DNA of 14,026 nt, taken from positions 1 to 14,026 of the forward strand of contig CAVQQI010000013.1 in assembly GCA_963714875.1 (NCBI GenBank), read 5' to 3'. Below are positions 7,115 through 14,026 of the stretch, piece after piece; positions within the stretch are counted from its first letter, which is position 1; each line of letters starts with the position of its first letter. The position numbers and the translations under genes were made by a program. The stretch is from JBAOHV01 sp963714875 (GTDB taxonomy: Bacteria; Actinomycetota; Acidimicrobiia; Acidimicrobiales; Microtrichaceae). The notes beneath the pieces are model-generated. The model had not been told where the DNA came from and ran no database searches. It saw only the letters and a program-made list of their open reading frames with translations.

Positions 7115-7649
7115 CACGCAGCGTCGAGTCGGGCCTCCAGCTGGCGCCGAACCTGCTCCCGACGCTGCTCCAGGTACTGGTTGCGCACCGTCAGGTAGGC
7201 ATCGGCCGCCGCGTCGGCGATGTCCTCGGCCTGCACCGGGTCGTCGGCCCGAGCGGTGATCTCGAGCACCTTGGAGTTCGGTGGCGCCGTCACGCGTATC
7301 GCCTCGCGCAGGTCGAACGACGCCGGCAGGTCGAGCTCGCTCGCGGATCGCCGTGATGCCGTCCTCGGAGAACACCATGGACGCCTCGGTGTCGATGGTG
7401 ATCTCCTGCGGCAGATCGTCGAGCTCGCCGGAGCTCGGATCGATGTAGACCGGTGCGGGCTCGAGCAGCACCGCCGTCTTCGCGTCGTACCGCGGGGTCC
7501 ACTGGAGCAGCGACGATCCCGCCCACCACTCCACCGATCAGCGAGAGCACCAGGATCAGCCGGGCCGAACGGCGCAGTCGCGCCCACAGGGACTCGATCG
7601 TGACCCCCGACCAGGACTGTGGAGCGATGGCGGTTCGTTCCCGCCACAT
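7114..7649 (-). CDS. N-terminal half of a Wzz-like chain-length protein, frame-broken
   Basis: A cytoplasmic stretch with VTIESLWARLRRSAR leads into TM1 (LILVLSLIGGVVGGIV), then a periplasmic domain: LLQWTPRYDAKTAVLLEP, an acidic region, PASFDLREAIRVTAPP, SKVLEITARADDPVQAEDIA, and a helix ending RREQVRRQLEARLDAA before a TGA. This is the N-terminal Wzz domain pattern. Two frame breaks, near 7522 (after GGIV) and 7342 (after ITAIR), are each repaired by skipping one base. No ribosome binding site or ATG/GTG sits in front of VTIES. The nearest in-frame start, ATG at 7649, lies inside the last membrane segment of the upstream ligase, whose frame reads straight into this domain. It may therefore be the C-terminal part of a ligase-Wzz fusion. 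The downstream 6746-7114 piece supplies TM2. Confidence 0.65.
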
Positions 7650-8993
7650 CAAGCCGATGGCGATCATCAACGTGTACATCGGCATGCCGAGCGTGTCGTA
7701 GACGAACAGCTGCAGCAGGAAGAACAGCAGCAGGCAGACCCCGACCGATTCCAGGGTGGTGCGACTGCGCCAGTGGCGTGCGAGCTGCGACAGGTAGAAC
7801 GCAGCGAACGCGCCGAGGTCCGACGAAACCCTGGGCGAAGATGACCAGCCAGATCTGACCCTGGGTCCCGAGCGGCGGGCACCGAACACGCAGGGCAGTC
7901 GGGTCGCGATCCGCCGGCGATGGACGCGAAGCTCCCCTGGACGTCCCGCGTGCTGCCGAACCCCAGCACGGGCGAACCGATCGCGGTCGACACGACCGTG
8001 TCGGTCAACAGCTCGCCCCGGCGTTCGTTGCTGTGCGGGGTCTCGAGCCGGTTCGACACCATGTCGCCCAGCGGGCTCACCAGGAACGTCACCGAGGCGA
8101 CGGCCACGACCGCCGCCGCGCCGACGATGGCCACGATCCGGCCGGTCAGGACCAGACGGAACACGTAGTACACCACGCCCAGCGCGAGCGACAGCCACAG
8201 ACCACGGTTGAGCGACAGCACGATCGGCACCGACGGCGACCACCAGCACCACCGGCGCGACGCTGCGGCGCCATCCTGCGTCCTTGCCCAGCCATCCGAC
8301 GAGGAAGAACGGCAGGAACATCGACACGTTCGCTCCCCACGAGTTGGCGAAGGAGAACGGAGCGACGGGCCTCGGCGAATCGGTGCCCAGGATCGACTGC
8401 ACCGCAGCGGACTGGGGGTGTACCAGCGAGCGGACGAAGTTGTTGCTGCGCAGCGCTCCGGGGAGCAGCGCCTCGACCAGCGAGGTGAACTCCAGGTTCG
8501 GCAGCACCACGCCGAGCACGCCCCCCAGGACCGTCACGATGAACATCCACGACATCAGCCGGATGACGCGACGGGTCGGCAGGGCGGTCTCGTCGAGGTT
8601 GACCACCCAGAGCAGCACGATCGTGCAGGCCAGGTACCACAGCACGCGGTAGGTGAACACGATCAACCGCGACGGCCCGCCACCGGGGACGGCACCGGGA
8701 GCGTCGACGAAGAGCATGGTCACGCTCAGCACCACGCAGGCGAGGAACACCAGCCACCAACCGAAGCCGTCCGGCACGCGGATCGGGTGACGCCGCAGGA
8801 TCTGCAACAGCATCGGGACGGCGACGATCAGCGGCATGAACGCCGACATCCCCAGCACCCACCACAGAGGGTAGCCGATCAGCAGGACCGTCAGCGGCCA
8901 GTGCTCGGGCCACTGCGACGGCGAGGGGATTCCTCCACGGCGCCGCAGCACCGCGGCGCTCCAGCCCGGAGACCCGGCAGTCGTCGTCGCCAC
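7650..8993 (-). CDS. O-antigen ligase/polymerase family membrane protein, frame-broken
   Basis: Reconstructed length about 450 aa with some 11-12 membrane segments, from HWPLTVLLIGYPLWWVLGM to the last segment YTLMIAIGL. O-antigen ligase (Wzy_C) family features are seen: SLNRGLWLSLALG, the loop SNRLETPHSNERRGELL, GSPVLGFGSTRD, then CP...PPLGTQGQIWLVIF. Three frame breaks, near 8240, 7876 and 7832, are each fixed by omitting one base, and conserved sequence continues immediately, so sequence error is likelier than decay. GTG at 8993 is the proposed start (VATTTAGSPGW), with a possible -10 element 7 nt before it and no Shine-Dalgarno. The family joins or polymerises glycan units at the outer face of the membrane. 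No stop separates it from the Wzz domain downstream; the end at 7650 is an arbitrary domain boundary. It is the first gene of the minus-strand operon. Confidence 0.75.
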
Positions 8994-9000
8994 GGATCCG

Positions 9001-9006
9001 AGCCTA
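9001..9006 (-). promoter_or_regulatory. Possible -10 element of a leaderless transcript (ligase operon)
   Basis: TAGGCT on the minus strand fits TANNNT and lies exactly 7 nt before the GTG start at 8993, the spacing expected if transcription begins at the start codon. No Shine-Dalgarno is present. The -35 region is not recognisable. Confidence 0.4.
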
Positions 9007-9289
9007 CGAGCATCCGCGACGGACGACGACCCGGGCCCCGCGACCCGGTCGGAGCGTGCCGATTCCGACACCGTTCGACGGGCGCCGGACGCCTGCGCCG
9101 ACACGCAGGGTGGAGTAGTCCTCACGGACCGTGGGATGGGGACTTCGACCCCCTTGCGGGGCGATCTCTGAACGACGATCATGGGAGCAGTTCGCTGGGG
9201 CGAGCGAGTACCAGAGTCCTGATCGACGGGCGGGCGACCTGTCGTATCCGGCCGACGTCTGTACGCACGAGAACATCCGGGTCCCCCCC

Positions 9290-9297
9290 GGAGAAGG
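9290..9297 (+). promoter_or_regulatory. Ribosome binding site of the PKD protein gene
   Basis: GGAGAAGG ending 8 nt before ATG at 9306. It supports this start, which is directly followed by a signal peptide. Confidence 0.65.
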
Positions 9298-9305
9298 CTG
9301 GAACG

Positions 9306-12300
9306 ATGCAGTCCACCGCAGTACCGCACACGACCCGTCGGGTCGGCGCCTCCACGAAGCTGATCGCCACGCTGACCGCCGCCCTGCTCGCGCTCGGGGC
9401 GCTCCTGACCGGCCCGGTCGAGCGCGGTCCAGCCCGGCTCGCACGACGGGGAGCTCGTCAGCTCCACCAGCCCCGCCAACTGGACCCCCCACGTGCTCGA
9501 CGGCGAGGTCGAGGCCATCGCTGAAGTGGGCAACACCATGGTGATCGGTGGCAACTTCAGCCAGATCGCCACTGCTGCCGACCGCAACACCGCGATCGAC
9601 CGGCCCTACCTGTTCTCGTTCCAGAAGGGCTCCGGACAGATCAACACCAACTTCTCCCCGGATGTCAACGGCGAGATCACCGCACTGCTGCCGACCGGCG
9701 ACGGCCAGACCGTCTGGATCGCCGGCGGCTTCAACACCCTCAACGGCGAGACGGTGCGCAACCTGGCCAAGGTCGACCTGGCCACCGGCCTGCGCGTCAC
9801 CCAGTTCGACCCGCCGGCCCTCAACGGCCGGGTGCACGACCTGCAGCTGCGCAACGGCAAGCTCTACCTGACCGGTCGCTTCACCATGGCCGGCGGCGAG
9901 CCCCGCACGCTGCTCGCAGCGGTCGACCCCACCACCGGAGCGCTCGACCCCGAGGTCCGCGCCGACTTCACCGAACCCCGCCGCGACAGCTTCCTGACCA
10001 TCAACAGCTCTGATGTGTCCCCCGACGGCACCCGCATGGTGGTCACCGGCAACTTCACCAAGATCAACGGCCAGGACCGCTACCAGATCGCCCTGCTCGA
10101 CCTGACCACCTCGCCGGTGTCGGTCGCCGACTGGCAGACCGGCCTGTACGGCGACGGCTGCGCGAACGCGTTCAAGACCTACATGCGAGACGTCGACTTC
10201 TCCCCCGACGGCACCAGCTTCGCCGTGGTCACCACCGGCGCCTACAACACGACGTTCCTCTGCGACACCGCAGCCGCATGGGACGCGACCGCCACCGGCA
10301 CCAACCTGCAGCCCGAGTGGGTCAACTACTCCGGCGGCGACACCCTGACCGCCGTGGCCTGGACCGACACCGCGATCTACATCGGCGGTCACCAGCGCTG
10401 GGCCAACAACCCCTACGCCGCCGACCGCGTCGGCGCCGGCGCCGTGCCCCGAGAGGGCCTCGCCGCACTCGACCCCCGCAGCGGGGCGACCCTGACCTGG
10501 AACCCGGGACGCACCCGTGGCGTCGCGGTCTACTCCCTCGTCGCCACCGACGCCGGACTGTGGATCGGCAGCGACACCGACCGCATCGCCGGCTTCCAGT
10601 ACCGCGGCCGTCTGGCGTTCATGCCGACGGATTCCTCCACCACCATGCCGACCGAGTTCACCGGCATCCTGCCCGGCCAGGTCGTCTCGCTGGGACTGAT
10701 GCAGGGCTTCTTCGGGTCGGTCCTCGACCGCACCACCACCCGCACGTTCACCGGCACCGAGGTGACCGGCACACCGGTCACCGCCGAGGGGACCGAGGAC
10801 TGGAGCTCGCTGCGCGGCTCGTTCATGATCGACGGCAAGCTCTACACCGGCTGGAGCGACTCGACGTTCCGGGTCCAGGACTACGACGGCACGACGTTCG
10901 GCCCGCAGTCGACCATCCCGCTCGCACTCGTCCACGGTGACTCGCTGTCCCTCAACCGCTTCGCCACCGAGGATCTCTCCTCGATCACCGGAATGTTCTA
11001 CGACGCCGGCACCGGACGTCTGTACTTCACCAAGTCCGGCTCCAACTCGCTGCACTACCGCAGCTTCTCCCCCGAGAGCCGCATCGTCGGCGGTCAGCGC
11101 ATCTCCAGCACCTCCGGCGCCGGCGGCGTCGACTGGAGCTCGGTGCAGACCATGTTCATGGCTGACGGCCGGCTCTACACCTCCTCGACCAACGGCAACC
11201 TGGTCAGCCGCGAACTGGAACTCCGTCGGCCGGCCTGCCCGTCGCCGGAACCGCGACCACGGTCAGCGGCCCCGGCATCGACGGGCAGAACTGGTGGGCC
11301 CGTGACGCCTTCGTCCTGGCCGCCGAGGGCGTGCTGCCACCGAACGCCCTGCCGGTGGCCGAGTTCAGCGTCCTCCTGCACCGAGGCGACCTGCCAGCTG
11401 GATGCGAGCGCCAGCTCGGACGCCGACGGCACCATCGAGTCGTACCTGTGGGACTTCGGTGACGGCACCAGCCCCGGTGCCGGCGTGCTCGCCAACCACA
11501 CCTACGCCGCGAGCGGCACCTACACGGTCACCCTGACCGTCACCGACGACCGCGGCGACACCGCGACCTTCAGCCAGGACGTCACCGTGACGGTGCCGAA
11601 CCAGCTGCCGGTGGCGGCGTTCAGCGCCAACTGCGCCGGGCTCGACTGCACCTTCGACTCGTCGAACAGCAGCCGACCCCGACGGCACCATCGAGTCCTA
11701 CCAGTGGGACTTCGGCGACGGCTCGAGCTCGACCGATGCCTCGCCGAGCCACACCTACGCCGAGGCCGGCAACTACACGGTCACGCTGACCGTCACCGAC
11801 GACCGCGGCGCACACCGCCACCAGCACCACCGGGGTGTCGGTCATCGATCCGCAGTCGACGCCCGTCGGTGGTCTTCCGTGCCGCAGCGGGCACCAACTC
11901 GAACTCCGACCTCGTCCACCCTCGAGATCCCCGGCGACGTGCGCCCGGGCGACGTCATGGTGCTGTTCGCCACGTCCAACTCGGGCGTGGCGACCACCAC
12001 CGGTCCGGCCGGATGGACGCTGCTCGACGCAGCGGCCAGCACGACCACCTCGTCCCAGACGTCCGCCTGGACCAGGACCGCCACGGCTGCCGACGCCGGG
12101 TCCGCCGTGACCGTGTCCACCTCGGGCTCCACCAAGACGGCGCTCCAGCTCATCGCCTACGACGGCGCCGCCGGTGTCAGCGCACACCAGGTCTCGCTCG
12201 ACACCACCTCGACGAACCAGCGGACGACCCCGACGGTTCCCGTCGCGGTTCCCGGCAGCGCCGTGGTGTCGTACTGGGCCGACAAGTCCAGCGACAACAC

Positions 12301-13382
12301 CGGCTGGTCTCTCCCGGTCGAGGTCACCGGACGCGACACGAGCGTGGGCGTCGGCGGCGGGCGCATCGTCGCCGCACTCGCCGACACCGCCCCGGTCGGT
12401 GCCGGTACCGCCGGCGGTCTCACCGCCAGCTCCGGATCCGTCAACCGACGCGGCATGGTCTGGTCGGTCGTCGTGGCACCCGAGACGGGGGCGCCCAACA
12501 GCGTCACCGGTCGCCGCCTTCTCCACCAACTGCACCGCACTGTCCTGCTCGATGGACGCCTCGGCGTCGACCGATGCCGATGGTACGATCGTGTCCTACG
12601 ACTGGTCCTTCGGCGACGGCACCTCTGCTGCAGGTCCGGCTCCGTCGAAGGTCTACACGGGAGCCGGCACCTACCTGGTGACCCTCACGGTGACCGACAA
12701 CGCCGGCGCCACCAACTCCACCACCCGGCAGATCACCGTGGCACCGGCACCTGCCGGCACGGTCGCCTTCCGGGCCGCTGCTGGCACCAACGGCAACTCG
12801 CTGCTGTCGACCGTGACGGTGCCCGCCACGGTCCAGCCGGGTGACGCCATGGTGTTGATCACCACCTCCAACAACCCGGGCGCCGTCATCAACGGCCCGA
12901 CCGGGTGGACGCTGGTCGATGGAGCCAACGACGCAACGACCAGCACCCAGTCGTACCTGTGGACCCGCACCGCCGTCGCCGGCGATGCGGGGTCCGACGT
13001 CACGATCGTGGCATCGGGCTGGTCGAAGATGGCCACTCAGCTGGCCGCCTACTCCGGCACCGACGGTATCGACGCCCATGCGCTCGAATTCGACACCGTC
13101 AACCGCAACACCCACACCACGCCCCAGGTGCCCGTCACCGAGTCGGGCAGCCTGCTGGTGTCCTACTGGGCCGACAAGTCCGGCGGCACGAGCACCTGGT
13201 CGCTGCCGCCGCAGGTGGAGCTGCGCGACCTCAGCGTCGGCAGCGGCGGCGGACGCATCACCGCTGCGCTGGGAGACACCGGCTCGCTCGCTGCGGGAAC
13301 CGCAGGTGGGTTCACCGCGACCGCGGATTCCTCGAGCCGGCGCGGCGTCCTCTGGTCCATCGTCCTCAGCCCGGTCGGCTGA
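9306..13382 (+). CDS. Large secreted beta-propeller/PKD multidomain protein, frame-broken
   Basis: About 1,350 aa when reconstructed. The signal peptide spans ~1-40 (basic RRVGASTK, then a hydrophobic stretch, possible cleavage after PVEA). A propeller-like region (~45-650) has delta-60/GGxF-type repeats such as MVIGGNFSQI, WIAGGFNTLNGE and YLTGRFTMAGGE, each followed by a D-x-x-T-G turn. After it come PKD1, PKD2, unnamed module copy 1, PKD3 and unnamed module copy 2, ending LSPVG. Each PKD has [WD]xFGDG and a Cys-x4-Cys pair (CTEATC, CAGLDC, CTALSC) near its start. Nine frame breaks, near 9423, 11212, 11231, 11371, 11674, 11811, 11868, 11909 and 12509, are all restored by skipping one base. 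No sortase motif or C-terminal membrane anchor is seen. It is probably an exported surface or matrix protein; binding to polysaccharide is plausible but unproven. Confidence 0.8.
11344..11845 (+). repeat. Tandem PKD domains 1 and 2 (coding repeat)
   Basis: Two adjacent ~83-residue PKD domains share PVAxFS, C-x4-C, DGTIESYxWDFGDG and YTVTLTVTDDRG. The DNA is also very similar, for instance around GACGGCACCATCGAGTC in both copies. Several of the frame breaks fall in this repeat. A third copy lies at about 12496-12751. Boundaries are approximate. Confidence 0.75.
11869..12489 (+). repeat. Unnamed ~205-residue beta-rich module, copy 1
   Basis: Begins VVFRAAAGTNSNS and includes PGDVRPGDVMVLFATSNS, GPAGWTLLD, SYWADKSSDNTGWSLP and GVGGGRIVAALADT, ending RRGMVWSVVVAP. 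It is rich in Thr, Ser, Val and Gly, as expected of an extracellular beta-sandwich. I recognise no named family. Copy 2 is closely similar. Confidence 0.7.
12762..13379 (+). repeat. Unnamed ~205-residue beta-rich module, copy 2
   Basis: Begins VAFRAAAGTNGNS and includes PATVQPGDAMVLITTSNN, GPTGWTLVD, SYWADKSGGTSTWSLP and GSGGGRITAALGDT, ending RRGVLWSIVLSP. It is collinear with copy 1 over its whole length, so PKD plus module has been duplicated as a unit. It forms the C-terminus of the protein. Confidence 0.7.
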
Positions 13383-13383
13383 G

Positions 13384-13991
13384 GTGGACGACGAGCACCA
13401 GGCGACCCCGTCACCGAGACACCAGCCGCAACCGAACGCTGTTGATCGGCGTCGGCCTCGTGGCGGTCGTCGCAGCGGTCGTCCTGGCGTTGGTGCTGCG
13501 CGACGACGCCGATCCGGTCACCAGCGCCGGCGCGGATGCAGGCAGCTCGACGACCAGCCGAGCTGACCGATGACGGGCAGGGCGAGGCGCACGGCGTCGT
13601 CGGTCGCCCCGACCTCGCCCCCCGGCGACCCCGACGCCGACCCGGCGCCACTCCCTGTCGATCTCACCCCGGTTGCGGGCAACACCGAGGCCGAGCTGTG
13701 CCAGGCGATCCTCGTGCGCATCGGCGAGTACCGCGATGCGGTCGCCGATGAGCTACCGAGTCCGGAGCTGATCGACGCGCTCGAGGAGTTCGAGCTGCAG
13801 GTCGACACCCAGCCGACGATCAGGACTGGGGGGATCGGATCCTGGAGCAGTTGGTGAACGCCCGACGTGAGCTGGTCACCGCCGTCGCAGCAGCGGGCGC
13901 CGGCGACGATGCCGCAGCTGCCCGCCGGCAGGCCGCCGGCGTCGATCGCCTGAACCGTGCGATCGACGAGGCCGACTGCCCGACGAACTGA
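13384..13991 (+). CDS. Small membrane-anchored protein of unknown function, frame-broken
   Basis: About 200 aa when reconstructed. I do not recognise the family. A short basic N-terminus (RRPRHRDTSRNR) precedes one membrane segment, LLIGVGLVAVVAAVVLALVL. Next come an acidic/Pro-rich linker (GDPDADPAPLPVDLTP) and a helical domain with NTEAELCQAILVRIGEYRDAV, ELIDALEEFELQ, LEQLVNARRELVTAV and RRQAAGVDRLNRAIDEADCP, with one Cys at each end that could form a disulfide. The proposed start is GTG at 13384, one base after the PKD gene stop, implying co-translation; TTG at 13441 is an alternative. Frame breaks near 13405, 13559 and 13623 are fixed by skipping a base, and one near 13811 by adding a base. 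The exact start and the linker are uncertain. It probably works with the secreted PKD protein, perhaps as an anchor (inference). Confidence 0.5.
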
Positions 13992-14026
13992 CCCGATCAG
14001 CGTTCAGTCGTCGATACCGGCACGGA

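Larger units (their letters stand above)
8994..9305. other. Divergent intergenic region before the PKD protein
   Basis: About 310 bp between the minus-strand ligase operon and the plus-strand PKD protein gene. Apart from the possible -10 at 9001-9006 and the ribosome binding site at 9290-9297, I see no convincing promoter, riboswitch or gene. A short CCCC-TTGC-GGGG hairpin lies at 9150-9161. Confidence 0.5.

Noticed and set aside
9150..9161. CCCC-TTGC-GGGG hairpin in the region upstream of the PKD gene
   Set aside because: The stem is only 4 bp, has no U-tract or partner elements, and is expected by chance at this GC content.
9004..11055. Minus-strand open frame of 683 codons opposite the propeller region
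   Set aside because: It is Gly/Val/Asp/Arg low-complexity antisense to a well-supported secreted protein with a ribosome binding site and signal peptide.
7340..13815. Programmed +1 frameshifting or genuine pseudogenes as the cause of the frame breaks
   Set aside because: There are too many sites with no shared slippery sequence or adjacent stop context, and there are no missense or nonsense signs of decay. Sequencing error with insertion bias explains the pattern better.
14004..14026. Possible end of a convergent minus-strand gene (final residues RAGIDD, stop TGA at 14006-14004)
   Set aside because: Only about six codons are visible, too few to support a gene although the position after 13991 would suit one.

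Overview
This is a GC-rich chromosomal window with actinobacterial features: GC-biased third codon positions, frequent GTG starts, stop/start overlaps between genes, and possible TANNNT -10 elements. The mix of PKD, propeller and polysaccharide-export proteins suggests Acidimicrobiia (an Ilumatobacter-like lineage), but that placement is an inference. No rRNA, tRNA, CRISPR array, insertion sequence or phage gene is visible.

The window is an exopolysaccharide/capsule locus. From the left: a secreted GH26-like glycosidase (minus strand, cut by the window edge), then a divergent control region of about 415 bp. Next come two coupled plus-strand genes: a Wzz-type chain-length protein fused to a degenerate BY-kinase domain, and a Wzx-type flippase. 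A possible bidirectional terminator separates these from a convergent minus-strand operon. In transcription order that operon encodes an O-antigen-ligase-like membrane protein, a second Wzz-like protein (in two pieces here), an APH-fold kinase and a PAPS-dependent sulfotransferase, with boundaries overlapping as TGATG, ATGA and ATGA. Divergent from the operon, a large secreted protein (beta-propeller, three PKD domains and two copies of an unnamed beta-rich module) is followed by a small membrane-anchored protein of unknown function.

Taken together, the genes suggest export (Wzx), polymerisation or ligation (ligase plus two Wzz proteins), decoration (sulfotransferase, possibly the kinase) and trimming (GH26) of a surface polysaccharide, possibly a sulfated one.

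Two stretches (about 7.3-8.3 kb and 9.4-13.9 kb) carry many single-base frame breaks. Nearly all are restored by skipping one base, and conserved protein sequence resumes at once. I read these mainly as insertion-type sequencing or assembly errors rather than gene decay. Genes there are annotated as reconstructed full-length products with approximate break positions. The more interesting biological observations are the dead BY-kinase domain, an in-frame ligase-Wzz junction, a kinase/sulfotransferase pair, and a duplicated PKD plus unnamed-domain architecture.
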